Part shown: positions 33,450 to 41,224 of the stretch, in pieces
Layout: every line of letters starts with the position of its first letter
Numbering within the stretch: the stretch's first letter is position 1
Origin: Bacteroidota bacterium
GTDB lineage: Bacteria > Bacteroidota > Bacteroidia > B-17B0 > Aurantibacillaceae
NCBI GenBank assembly: GCA_023251755.1
Contig: JAHEYF010000011.1
Location: forward strand, 21,715-85,714
DNA length: 64,000 nt
Reading direction: 5' to 3'
The notes under the pieces: model-generated
Database searches by the model: none
What the model was told of the DNA's origin: nothing
The model's input: only the letters and a program-made list of their open reading frames with translations
Translations under genes and position numbers: made by a program

Positions 33450-34325
33450 TTAGGCCTGAAGGCTTGATTCAAATGTTACTTTGTTCACTAATCTTTCACC
33501 GGCTTTAACATCATGAGAAGGTAAAAATACAAGCGGCCGCTTCTGGCTATGCTGAAGAATTTTCTCGTACGTTTCTATGTTTCCTTCATCGTCCTGAATA
33601 GAACCAGAAAATTCCCCGTTTATCAATTGCTCTTCAAGGTAAGTAATATCACCGGCAAAAAGAATGTCGTGATCATCACCACTCAATAAAACAGAACAAT
33701 GCCCAACGGTATGGCCCGGTGTGAATAGCAGGTGCATATCATTGGCTTTTGTAAGAGAACAGGACTTGTCAAAAACGCTGAACGATTGAGTTAAATCCAC
33801 CAGGTTGGGCCTTAACCAGTCGGGGTATAAACTCGGTAAAGATTCTTTGTTATTCGTCCACTCAAATTTATTTATAACTATTTCGCTGTTTTTAAAAAAC
33901 TTCAGCCCGTCAAAATGATCGATGTGCATGTGCGTTAAAATTACCTTTTTCACATCTTTTGTTGAAATACCAATAGTTTTTAACTGGCTTTCAATTTCTT
34001 CTTCCGGTTCTATCTTAAATTTAAACAGGCTGGTGTTGACCCAATTGTTAATTATCCCTGTTGATTTAAAATAGTCCTCATTGTTGATATTGGCATTTAT
34101 GCCTGTATCAACAATAATTATCCCTTCGGGGTGTTCAATGACCCATACCCAGATAGGAACCCATTCGGTAAACTCTTTATCAAAAACAAAATCAAGTTTT
34201 GCAAACAGGCCCTTTTTAGTGGCTGCCCTGAATTTTGTTTTTACCTTCACCGAACCGGTAGATATGGCATGCACCTTAACAGGTTTGCCTTTAACTTTAA
34301 TTGTTGTTGATTGTATTGGAAACAT
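33450..34325 (-). CDS. Metallo-beta-lactamase-fold hydrolase (lactonase-like)
   Basis: A 291-aa enzyme with the full metal motif HMHIDH followed by FDGL, a later histidine in FTPGHTVGHCSVLLSG, Asp in LFAGDITYLEEQ and a last His in VFLPSHDVKAG. The arrangement with an Asp/His after the motif fits N-acyl-homoserine lactonase (AiiA-like) and related lactonases, as does the entry strand GIIIVDTGINA. AHL degradation is one possibility; other lactones or thioesters are equally compatible. It stands alone with its own terminator. Confidence 0.8.
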   Translation of the reverse strand: MFPIQSTTIKVKGKPVKVHAISTGSVKVKTKFRAATKKGLFAKLDFVFDKEFTEWVPIWVWVIEHPEGIIIVDTGINANINNEDYFKSTGIINNWVNTSLFKFKIEPEEEIESQLKTIGISTKDVKKVILTHMHIDHFDGLKFFKNSEIVINKFEWTNNKESLPSLYPDWLRPNLVDLTQSFSVFDKSCSLTKANDMHLLFTPGHTVGHCSVLLSGDDHDILFAGDITYLEEQLINGEFSGSIQDDEGNIETYEKILQHSQKRPLVFLPSHDVKAGERLVNKVTFESSLQA

Positions 34326-34462
34326 AATTTAAGTTTAAATGAATTGTTGATTTTCTTATTACAAGACTAATAAATTCTAAATATACATATATTGAATTAT
34401 TCCTTTCAATTGTTCTGTGTTTTTTTAATAAAGCCCTTCTTTAGTGCAATTATATGTCATTA

Positions 34463-34501
34463 AAGGCACCTCAACGAATCCTCTTCATTCTTGAGTGCCT
34501 T
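34463..34501. promoter_or_regulatory. Long-loop hairpin in the gap between MBL gene and membrane-protein gene
   Basis: AAGGCACCTCAA (34463-34474) and TTGAGTGCCTT (34491-34501) pair with one bulged C around a 16-nt loop. It lies between the two divergent genes (34325 and 34609), upstream of the 34551 promoter. No T-tract follows on either strand. Its role is unknown. Confidence 0.45.
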
Positions 34502-34550
34502 CATTATTATTGCAGAAGCGTTGCTACAAAATTTTTTTTTTCTTAAAACA

Positions 34551-34579
34551 TTGTGAATTAAAATAAATCATTAACTTTG
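34551..34579 (+). promoter_or_regulatory. Bacteroidetes promoter (TTG, 18 nt, TAACTTTG)
   Basis: TTG (34551-34553) and TAACTTTG (34572-34579) with 18 nt between match the -33/-7 pattern of Bacteroidetes. The -7 box ends 2 nt before an ATG at 34582, so that ATG would be at or before the transcript start. This argues for translation from ATG 34609 instead. Confidence 0.6.
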
Positions 34580-34608
34580 TAATGCAAAGTACTTTAAAAA
34601 CACCTTCC

Positions 34609-35259
34609 ATGAATCAGACACAGGAACATTTAGAAGCCTTACAGGACATCCGAAGCATGATGAAAAAATCAACCCGCTTTTTATCCCTTAGCGGGCTTTC
34701 GGGGGTGTTTGCCGGTATTTATGCCATAGCCGGGGCAATTGTTGCCAATTACATTGCTCATTCCTTTTCTGACGATTTAAATTATTATGATGGAACGCTT
34801 GTCTTTGAAAAATACATGGACTCCATTCATAAAATATATACTTATATGTTTATAGATGCCTTGTTGGTCTTGTTTTTATCCATTGGCACAGGTTTCATCT
34901 TTTCGTACCGCAAGGCAAAAAAGACAGGACAAAAATTATTCGACCACACTGCACTGCGTTTATTTATTAATTTAATTATACCGATCGGGGCGGGAGGTGT
35001 ACTTTGCCTCATTTTATTAAACCACGGTTATATTGGTTTAATAGCGCCGGTTATGCTGCTGTTTTACGGGATGGCTTTGTTAAATGCCAGCAAATATACC
35101 CTTGATGATATTCGTTACCTGGGTATTTGTGAAATAGTGCTGGGGCTTTTAAACGCCTGGTTAATGGGTTACGGCTTGTGGTTCTGGGTAATAGGTTTTG
35201 GTGTGCTCCATATAGTATACGGATTGGTGATGTGGATAAAGTACGAGAAAGGGAAGTAG
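34609..35259 (+). CDS. Conserved Bacteroidetes membrane protein paired with a winged-helix regulator
   Basis: A ~216-aa integral membrane protein with about six helices (for example the GIYAIAGAIVANYI, LVLFLSIGTGFIF and LINLIIPIGAGGVL segments) and a short cytoplasmic start (NQTQEHLEALQDIRSMMKKS). I prefer ATG 34609 over 34582 because the promoter box lies immediately upstream of the latter. Its function is unknown. The winged-helix gene follows after a word array, and such pairs are common in this phylum, so the regulator may respond to a signal handled by the membrane protein. Confidence 0.72.
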   Translation: MNQTQEHLEALQDIRSMMKKSTRFLSLSGLSGVFAGIYAIAGAIVANYIAHSFSDDLNYYDGTLVFEKYMDSIHKIYTYMFIDALLVLFLSIGTGFIFSYRKAKKTGQKLFDHTALRLFINLIIPIGAGGVLCLILLNHGYIGLIAPVMLLFYGMALLNASKYTLDDIRYLGICEIVLGLLNAWLMGYGLWFWVIGFGVLHIVYGLVMWIKYEKGK

Positions 35260-35365
35260 ATGTGAGTATTGAGATATGAGATATGAGATGTGAGACTTGG
35301 TAGGAGGTAGTTGGTAGTAAGTATCAGGTTGCAGGTTTAGAATTTAGACATTAGAATTTAGAATT
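35257..35365. repeat. Mixed word array between membrane protein and regulator
   Basis: TGTGAGTATTGAGATATGAG (35261-35280) is followed by ATATGAGATGTGAGAC, then GTAGGAGGTAGTTGG, AGTAAGTATCAGG and finally TTAGAATTTAGA. Three word families follow each other in about 105 nt, starting at the stop codon. Confidence 0.6.
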
Positions 35366-35367
35366 TT

Positions 35368-35667
35368 TTGAAAAACTATATCCATAAACTTAACAAGGCT
35401 TTTGAAAACAGGGTGAGGCTGGGAATTATGAGTATACTCATGGTGAACGACAACATGGACTTTAATACCATGAAGGAAACACTTGAGCTTACAGACGGCA
35501 ACCTTGCATCGCACATTGCTGCTTTGGAAAAAGAAGGTTTTGTGCACGTTAAAAAAGAGTTTGTGGGCAAAAAAACATTGACCACTTATTCGGTTACAAA
35601 AGTTGGAATGAAAGCGTTTAACGAACACTTAGATGCGTTGGAGGCCTTGCTTAAACAAAGAGAATGA
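35368..35667 (+). CDS. Winged-helix transcriptional regulator (MarR/HTH_34-like)
   Basis: A 99-aa single-domain regulator. The order is helix NRVRLGIMSILMVN, a second helix with FNTMKETLELTDGNLASHIAALEKEG (the recognition helix is NLASHIAALE), and a wing FVHVKKEFVGKKTLTTYSVT, then a terminal helix. This matches the short winged-helix proteins of Bacteroidetes (PF13601 type). The start is TTG 35368; no ATG is available. Downstream genes are small membrane proteins, likely its targets or partners. Confidence 0.85.
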   Translation: MKNYIHKLNKAFENRVRLGIMSILMVNDNMDFNTMKETLELTDGNLASHIAALEKEGFVHVKKEFVGKKTLTTYSVTKVGMKAFNEHLDALEALLKQRE

Positions 35668-35748
35668 CGAATTACGAATTACGAGGTACGATTGACGAAT
35701 TACGAGCAGCCACTATGAACTAAGAACTATAAACTAAAAACTATAAAA
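35664..35748. repeat. TACGAATTACGA array followed by CTAAGAACTATAAAC words
   Basis: ACGAATTACGAATTACGAGG, GATTGACGAATTACGAGC, then GAACTAAGAACTATAAACT and AAAACTATAAAA lie between the regulator stop and the next ATG. The first block belongs to the TACGAAT family, the second is the GTTCTTAG family on the other strand. Confidence 0.65.
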
Positions 35749-35749
35749 A

Positions 35750-35974
35750 ATGGAAATAAAATGGTTTAAAAAAATCGGATGGTTTTACCTCCCCTGCTCT
35801 ATTATCGGAGCTGTAATATTTGTAATTTTCACCGGCAACGCCCTGCTGTTTTTAAAGGTTATCGACCACCACTCCCATTCGGTAAGCGACACCCTCATTA
35901 ACTTTTTCCCTTATGCCGCCGCCTTTTTTGTTTTCTACGAATGGATCGCAAAAAATACCAGCTCTAAGGAATAA
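35750..35974 (+). CDS. Small two-helix membrane protein
   Basis: A 74-aa protein with two hydrophobic helices (YLPCSIIGAVIFVIFTGNALLF is one; LINFFPYAAAFFVFYEWI the other) separated by a His-rich loop (VIDHHSHSV). Function unknown. It begins directly after the word array and precedes two further membrane proteins, forming part of the run between 34609 and 40406. Confidence 0.7.
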   Translation: MEIKWFKKIGWFYLPCSIIGAVIFVIFTGNALLFLKVIDHHSHSVSDTLINFFPYAAAFFVFYEWIAKNTSSKE

Positions 35975-36029
35975 TATTTTTTTACCTAATTACTTTGAAA
36001 TTCAAAGTGCTTTTATAAAACTTAACAAA

Positions 36030-36503
36030 ATGAAAACAAAACAGCAAGACTTAAAAACGATACGGATTTACTTAACTGTATTTATTGTATTGCTTCTGCT
36101 TAGTGGAATCACCGCCTTTCCAATCAGGCAGGAAATAGCTTTCCTTGTTACTATAAAATCATACTTCCCGCTATTTATGCAGGACTGGGTTGAGCAATTG
36201 GACACTGTTCTTCACCAAACACCCGATGTTGTTTTGTACGGTACCGACTGGCTGGCCTTTGCCCACATTGTAATTGCCATTGCTTTTATCGGCCCTTTAA
36301 AAGACCCTGTCAGGAATAGCTGGGTGCTTCAGTTCGGGATGATCGCTTGTGTATTGATTCTTCCGCTCGCTCTTATATGTGGCCCAATACGGGGCATTCC
36401 ACTCTTTCACCAGGTCATCGATTGCAGTTTCGGATTGACAGGATTAATTCCATTGGGGATTTGTTATGGAAAAACAAAGGCCCTTGAACGTTCATTCGTT
36501 TAA
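36030..36503 (+). CDS. Conserved hypothetical membrane protein
   Basis: A 157-aa protein with about four helices. I start at ATG 36030 (KTKQQDLKTIRIYL); an upstream in-frame start would overlap the previous gene by 62 nt and add a non-hydrophobic stretch. Visible segments are IVLLLLSGITAF, then WLAFAHIVIAIAFIGPL, MIACVLILPLALICGPI, and a final DCSFGLTGLIPLGICYG. The motif DTVLHQTPDVVLYGTDWLAF between the first helices is distinctive. No function assigned. Confidence 0.7.
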   Translation: MKTKQQDLKTIRIYLTVFIVLLLLSGITAFPIRQEIAFLVTIKSYFPLFMQDWVEQLDTVLHQTPDVVLYGTDWLAFAHIVIAIAFIGPLKDPVRNSWVLQFGMIACVLILPLALICGPIRGIPLFHQVIDCSFGLTGLIPLGICYGKTKALERSFV

Positions 36504-36584
36504 ACGTTAAATCGTTCTGCACCAACTATTGAACTAATAAACAAAAAAACGAGTGAACAAAAAAACAATTGAACCATTAAACGT
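36490..36584. repeat. AACGTTAAATCGTT / AACTATTGAAC word array
   Basis: GTTCATTCGTTTAAACGTT, ACTATTGAACTAATAAAC, GAGTGAACAAAAAAACAATT and GAACCATTAAACGTATGAAC recur, starting within the last codons of the gene at 36030 and running to the ATG at 36585. Confidence 0.6.
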
Positions 36585-37289
36585 ATGAACAAAAAAATCT
36601 TTTTCTGGGTCACGCTTTTCGCCATTGCGATGGGCTTTTTAGAAAGTGCCGTAGTTGTTTATTTACGACAGCTTTATTACCCGGCTGGTTTTCAATTTCC
36701 TTTAGCACCTATTGAGCCCCTTATTGCCCACACCGAATTCTGGCGCGAAGCAGCCACTATTGTTATGTTAGCCGCCGTAGGTTTTTTTTGCGGCACCAAC
36801 AAAGCAAGCCGCTTAGCCTGGTTTATGTATGCCTTCGCCATATGGGACCTCTTTTATTATATTTTCCTGAAACTTATTTTAAACTGGCCGGATTCCCTTT
36901 ACACCTGGGACATCCTGTTTCTTATACCTGTCCCCTGGGTAGGGCCTGTTATAGCCCCCTGTATTGTTTCACTGAGTATGATTGCACTGGCCCTGCTGAT
37001 TGTTTTTTACAATGAAAAAAGACAAGGCATCCGTTTAAACAAAACAGACCTTTTCTTCTTTATTTCAGGTTCTTGTATCTGCATTCTTTCCTTTTGCTAT
37101 GATTATTTGCAACAAGCCAATTCTCAACACTGGTGGACAATACAATCGGAAACGGAATTGTTTGAGGAAATAAAAACCTATGTCCCGCAGCAATTTAACT
37201 GGGCCTTGTTCTGGACAGGTGAATCATTAATTATTATTGGAATTATTGTCTTTTGGACAAGGTCGCATTTATCAGTTTTTAATAAATAG
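36585..37289 (+). CDS. Conserved hypothetical membrane protein
   Basis: A 234-aa polytopic protein with about six helices (FFWVTLFAIAMGFLESAVVV; ATIVMLAAVGFFCG; AFAIWDLFYYIFLKLIL; VGPVIAPCIVSLSMIALALL; FFISGSCICILSFCYDYL; TGESLIIIGIIVFW). A motif of interest is GFLESAVVVYLRQLYYP near the start, conserved in related Bacteroidetes proteins. No function is known. It is in the same direction as the other membrane genes here. Confidence 0.68.
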   Translation: MNKKIFFWVTLFAIAMGFLESAVVVYLRQLYYPAGFQFPLAPIEPLIAHTEFWREAATIVMLAAVGFFCGTNKASRLAWFMYAFAIWDLFYYIFLKLILNWPDSLYTWDILFLIPVPWVGPVIAPCIVSLSMIALALLIVFYNEKRQGIRLNKTDLFFFISGSCICILSFCYDYLQQANSQHWWTIQSETELFEEIKTYVPQQFNWALFWTGESLIIIGIIVFWTRSHLSVFNK

Positions 37290-37309
37290 ATCCCCGAAAC
37301 AAATTTAAA

Positions 37310-37371
37310 AGACCGATAGTTTAATACGAATAAACTATCGAACAAATGAACAAATAAACTATAAAAATCAC
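37310..37371. repeat. Inverted repeat and AATAAACTAT words upstream of the DUF4173-LRR gene
   Basis: CGATAGTTTA (37314-37323) and TAAACTATCG (37331-37340) form a perfect 10-bp stem with a 7-nt loop, followed by GAACAAATGAACAAATAAAC. The stem is in the gap before ATG 37374. Confidence 0.65.
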
Positions 37372-37373
37372 TT

Positions 37374-39371
37374 ATGAAAAAAACAGACTGGAGTATACTG
37401 ATTGCCACAGCGGCTTACAGTATTTTATTTTACAAACAACTGGCGGGACTCAATTTTTTAATCTTTACACTTTTACTTCTCGTTTTGTTTTATTTACAAA
37501 ACAAAACGCTGCTTAAAAACAGGCAATGGAAAATTACTGCGCTGCTCAGCCTCCTGTCAGGTGCAATGGTATTTGTACACTCTTCCACTCTTGCCTTATG
37601 GGGCAATTGTATTTCCCTTTTGTTGTTGTCTGCCTGTAGTATTAATCAAAACTCTTCTGTTATCTTCAATTTATTCTACAGTGTTTATTCGGTGCTGGGC
37701 TCCTTCATCTTCCTCATTATAAGTTTGGCCATTCCAAAAAAAGAAACAGAAGATACTACGAAAACTAAGGGCTTTAAAAATGCATTTACCTTTATTGTCC
37801 CTGTTCTATTCATCCTTGTTTTCTTTTTAATATACCGCAGCGCCAATCCCCTGTTTGAAAAATACACCGAGAGCATCAACCTTGATTTTATCAGTATTGA
37901 ATGGCTTTCATTTACCCTGATTGGTTTTTTACTGGTTTGGGGCATTGTCAAACACCAGCGGATTAAATACATCGACGCCTGGGAAAACAAGCTGCCACTT
38001 GGCATTGACGCAAACAAAAAATACAGCATAAGTAAATGGGATGAAAAAACCGCTGCTCTTATTTTATTTGCCGCACTCAATGTTATGTTGCTTTTTATTA
38101 ACCTGCTGGATGCCAATTTTCTTTACCTGAACAGTGGTATGCCCGAAGGGATCAATCACTCAACCTTTGTCCACAACGGGGTTGGTATGCTGATATTATC
38201 TATTGTTCTGGCAATAAGTACGATCATGTATTTTTTCAGGGGAGGCCTGAATTTTTCTGAAAACATAAAAGGCTTAAAAATATTGGTTTACTTATGGATT
38301 GTACAAAATATTGTTATGATCATTTCAACCATGGTACGTAATAATTTATACATACAGGAATTCAACCTGACCTATAAACGGATTGGCGTATATATATGGT
38401 TGTTGATGGCAATTATCGGGCTTATTACCACTTTCATTAAAATAATGAAAACCCGCAGCAACTGGTATTTATTTAAAAGCAATTCGTTTTTAGCTTATGC
38501 CTTATTGGTGCTTTGTTCCTGCATCGACTGGGACGGAATTATTAGTACCTACAATATTCATCATGCTAAAAGCATGGCCTCGCTGGATAAAACGTACTTA
38601 ATCAGCCTGTCTGAAACCAATATTCCTGAATTGCTGCTATTAAAACAGCACAAGGATGTAAATACCGATTCAGCCTGGCATTATGCAAGGTACAACGATG
38701 TGGTAAGCAATGAATCCTATCATTCGAACAACCTGAACAACATCGATACTAAATTATACAAGTACCTGTCCCTGACAGCTGACAAGGGCTGGAGGTCCTG
38801 GAGTATAAGGCAAAACAGAATACACAAGGAGCTGATCCGGATGAACAATGAACATAAAATACTTCAGCTGGATTTAGGAAACAATGAACTTTCTTCTTTA
38901 AAACCATTGTGCCTCCTCACCAATCTTGAAGCATTAAAATTTTCCGATTGTTTGTTTGATTCGCTTCAGGAGTTGGAATTATTTCCCCGCCTGAAAAAGT
39001 TAGATTTAAATGGCAATACATTCACTACTGATTTCAGCGGGTTAAAATACCTGCCCCGGCTCAATTATCTTAACCTGGAGAATACAAAACTTAACAATAC
39101 AATTTTTATATTTGATAAAGTATTTTTAACGGACTTGTATTTAAAAAATTGTTATTTGAACAGCCTGAAGGGTATTGAAAAGCTTGGCAGATTAGAACAA
39201 TTGTCATTGTCGCAAATAAAAGAAACCGATGTTTTTTACCTGAAAAATTTAAAAAGCTTAAAAACTTTTTATGTTTCTCAAACCAATGACACTGTAATTG
39301 ATCATTTAAAGCTGGCCCTTCCTGCCTGTAACATTATTACCGACAATGAAAACAATACACCCACCCGTTAA
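37374..39371 (+). CDS. DUF4173 membrane protein fused to leucine-rich repeats
   Basis: A 665-aa protein with two parts. Residues ~1-390 are about a dozen helices of the DUF4173/DUF4153 type (WLSFTLIGFLLVWGIV; AALILFAALNVMLLFINLLD), with a following IDWDGIISTYNIHHAKS segment and LDKTYLISLSETNIPELLLL, typical of the family's end. From residue ~493 to ~650 there are leucine-rich repeats (LDLGNNELSSLKPL; LKKLDLNGNTF; LPRLNYLNLENTKL; LEQLSLSQIKETD). The LRR part would face the opposite side from the membrane domain and probably binds a partner. The combination seems unusual. Function unknown. Confidence 0.78.
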   Translation: MKKTDWSILIATAAYSILFYKQLAGLNFLIFTLLLLVLFYLQNKTLLKNRQWKITALLSLLSGAMVFVHSSTLALWGNCISLLLLSACSINQNSSVIFNLFYSVYSVLGSFIFLIISLAIPKKETEDTTKTKGFKNAFTFIVPVLFILVFFLIYRSANPLFEKYTESINLDFISIEWLSFTLIGFLLVWGIVKHQRIKYIDAWENKLPLGIDANKKYSISKWDEKTAALILFAALNVMLLFINLLDANFLYLNSGMPEGINHSTFVHNGVGMLILSIVLAISTIMYFFRGGLNFSENIKGLKILVYLWIVQNIVMIISTMVRNNLYIQEFNLTYKRIGVYIWLLMAIIGLITTFIKIMKTRSNWYLFKSNSFLAYALLVLCSCIDWDGIISTYNIHHAKSMASLDKTYLISLSETNIPELLLLKQHKDVNTDSAWHYARYNDVVSNESYHSNNLNNIDTKLYKYLSLTADKGWRSWSIRQNRIHKELIRMNNEHKILQLDLGNNELSSLKPLCLLTNLEALKFSDCLFDSLQELELFPRLKKLDLNGNTFTTDFSGLKYLPRLNYLNLENTKLNNTIFIFDKVFLTDLYLKNCYLNSLKGIEKLGRLEQLSLSQIKETDVFYLKNLKSLKTFYVSQTNDTVIDHLKLALPACNIITDNENNTPTR

Positions 39372-39382
39372 AAATTAAAACC

Positions 39383-40060
39383 ATGCATACAGATAAAAAA
39401 ATAACAAAACTTTTATTGCAATTCAGTGCAATCTGTTCGGCCCTTTTATTCTATAGAATATTCAAAACGGGTTATCTTACTTATTTATTTATGCTCTGGA
39501 ATTTATTCTTAGCCTGGATTCCTTACCTTATATCTGCTTACAGTATTACAAAAAAAAACGAGAGGAAAATTTTAGAAAAGGAAACACCTTTATTGTTGAC
39601 CTGGCTCCTCTTTTTACCGAACTCCCCCTATATTATTACCGACCTGGTGCATATGGGTACACGCGGAGATGAAGGTTTCTGGTTCAATTTATTGCTCATC
39701 CTTTCATTCGCCTTTACCGGTTTGTTGTTGTTTATGTTCAGCATCAACCACATTACTGATAAAGTGTTGCACAACCAAAAGCTGTTCATTAAGAAAACAA
39801 TTTTGTACGCTGTTTTTTTTCTATGCGGGTATGGTCTGTACCTTGGCCGCTTGTTGCGTTTCAACAGTTGGGACATTGTAACCGATCCTATGCAATTGGC
39901 CGGAGCCATTTACGAATCCTTGTTCAATCCGCTTTGGATGAAAGAAACCCTTGGCGTAAGTTGTTTGTTTGCTTTGTTTTTATATTTCGGATACAAAGCT
40001 TTTATTGGTATTGCCTCACTTAAAACACTTCGGAAAAATGAACCTGAAATTTTTAACTAA
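39383..40060 (+). CDS. DUF1361-family membrane protein
   Basis: A 225-aa protein with about seven helices. The family motif LLFLPNSPYIITDLVHM is present at residues ~75-90, followed by two helices and the conserved LGRLLRFNSWDI. DUF1361 proteins occur widely in bacteria and have no established function. It begins 11 nt after the DUF4173-LRR stop and its end overlaps the kinase gene by 23 nt, indicating an operon. Confidence 0.85.
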   Translation: MHTDKKITKLLLQFSAICSALLFYRIFKTGYLTYLFMLWNLFLAWIPYLISAYSITKKNERKILEKETPLLLTWLLFLPNSPYIITDLVHMGTRGDEGFWFNLLLILSFAFTGLLLFMFSINHITDKVLHNQKLFIKKTILYAVFFLCGYGLYLGRLLRFNSWDIVTDPMQLAGAIYESLFNPLWMKETLGVSCLFALFLYFGYKAFIGIASLKTLRKNEPEIFN

Positions 40061-40406
40061 GTGTCTTAAGTCCTTTGCTTATGCCCTTGCGGGAATAAAA
40101 GTGGCTTTGTATACACAAGTCAATATGGCTGTGCATTTTACAGCGGCATTGCTGGCTTTGACGATGGCCTTTTACTTTAACGTTTCTAAAACTGAACTCG
40201 GTCTTATTGTGTTGTGTATTGCAATGGTAATTGCTACAGAACTTATCAATACGGCCATTGAGCTGCTCTGCGATTTTATTCACCCGGATCGGCACGAAAA
40301 AATTAAACAAATAAAAGACATCAGTGCGGGAGCTGTTTTAATTACGGCTACTGCAGCCCTTGTGATTGGCCTTGTCATTTTTGTTCCTAAGCTTTTTTTA
40401 AGTTAG
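40038..40406 (+). CDS. Diacylglycerol/undecaprenol kinase (DgkA family)
   Basis: A ~122-aa three-helix membrane kinase that phosphorylates diacylglycerol or undecaprenol. The active-site segment is ATELINTAIELLCDFIHP (Glu-x-x-Asn-Thr-Ala-x-Glu), then KQIKDISAGAVLIT, exactly as in the family. I start at ATG 40038, 23 nt inside the DUF1361 gene; a longer frame from 39969 would be a cryptic shadow. In Bacteroidetes this enzyme recycles lipid carriers for surface glycan synthesis. Confidence 0.88.
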   Translation: MNLKFLTKCLKSFAYALAGIKVALYTQVNMAVHFTAALLALTMAFYFNVSKTELGLIVLCIAMVIATELINTAIELLCDFIHPDRHEKIKQIKDISAGAVLITATAALVIGLVIFVPKLFLS

Positions 40407-40450
40407 AAAGTTGGAAAGTTTAAAAGTTGGAAAGTTGGAAAGTTGGGGTA
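40404..40450. repeat. GTTGGAAAGTT word array after the kinase gene
   Basis: TTAGAAAGTTGGAAAGTTTA and AAAGTTGGAAAGTTGG repeat in tandem directly at the stop codon (40404-40406). Opposite orientation at 14243-14273. Confidence 0.7.
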
Positions 40451-40498
40451 TCGGAGAGCTATATCACCGTATACTTAATAGAGTTGATAAGTTAATTT

Positions 40499-41038
40499 AT
40501 GGACATACAGGAAGAACTGTTATACGAACATTCAAAAACTCAACGGGACAAAATACTCCGTTATATTGCTGCGGATAAAGAAAAGTTTGCGAAACTAATG
40601 AATTTATTCTTTGGAAAAGACCGCATCATCAGCCAGCGGGCAGCCTGGGTGATGAGTTATTGTGCCGAAGAACATCCTGAACTGATAAAGCCCTACCTCA
40701 GCAAATTAGTAAACAACCTCAGCAACGAAGGTTTGCACGATGCCATTAAACGCAATACACTAAGGGTATTGCAAAACATAGATGCACCCGAAAAAGTACA
40801 GGGAAAGTTAATAGCTATTTGTTATACCTATATTCTTTCGAAAGATGAACCGGCAGCTGTAAAAGCTTTTGCCTTAAGTGTAGTTTACCGGATATGTATA
40901 CAACAACCTGATTTATTGAACGAGCTAAAAGTCATTGTGGATGATTTATTACAACACTCCGGTTCACCTGCAATTTTAGCAAGGTGCAAACATATCAAAC
41001 GGGATTTTACGAAGCGTGTGATTAATTTTAAAAAATAA
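40499..41038 (+). CDS. Conserved hypothetical protein with ARM/HEAT-like helices
   Basis: A 179-aa all-helical, cytosolic protein. Repeating helical pairs include QRAAWVMSYCAEEHPELIKPY, AIKRNTLRVLQNIDAPE, and AAVKAFALSVVYRICIQQPD. The alternation of hydrophobic and Pro/Asp turn residues resembles HEAT repeats (about three or four). No function is known; such proteins usually bind other proteins. It stands between the kinase array and the hairpin elements. Confidence 0.72.
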   Translation: MDIQEELLYEHSKTQRDKILRYIAADKEKFAKLMNLFFGKDRIISQRAAWVMSYCAEEHPELIKPYLSKLVNNLSNEGLHDAIKRNTLRVLQNIDAPEKVQGKLIAICYTYILSKDEPAAVKAFALSVVYRICIQQPDLLNELKVIVDDLLQHSGSPAILARCKHIKRDFTKRVINFKK

Positions 41039-41068
41039 ATAGATATATTATTGTACCTACTGAAGCAT

Positions 41069-41169
41069 GGCTACAGAGTAGCCGAACAGATGAATATGTT
41101 TTGCTCCTCTGGAGCAAGCTTTAATCTCGGACATCATCTGCTAAGAATGTTTTGTTCCTAACGGAACAA
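41069..41169. repeat. Cluster of short hairpin elements before the TonB receptor gene
   Basis: Three compact palindromes in ~100 nt: GGCTAC/GTAGCC (41069-41083), TTGCTCC/GGAGCAA (41101-41117) and TTGTTCC/GGAACAA (41152-41169), with loops of 3, 3 and 4 nt. Similar elements are on the other side of the receptor gene (44178-44372). They are in the 186-nt gap between 41038 and 41225. Confidence 0.75.
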
Positions 41170-41224
41170 CAACAAGCTAAACAAAAAATAATACTGATTT
41201 ATTTAATTTTGTAACGACTCATTT

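Noticed and set aside
34582..34608. ATG 34582 as start of the membrane protein
   Set aside because: It lies 2 nt after a good -7 box, so it would be before or at the transcript start.
35913..36029. Upstream extension of the membrane protein at 36030
   Set aside because: It overlaps the preceding small gene and shows no hydrophobic or conserved character before ATG 36030.
39969..40037. Longer start for the diacylglycerol kinase
   Set aside because: It is inside DUF1361 coding sequence in another frame; ATG 40038 matches the family length.
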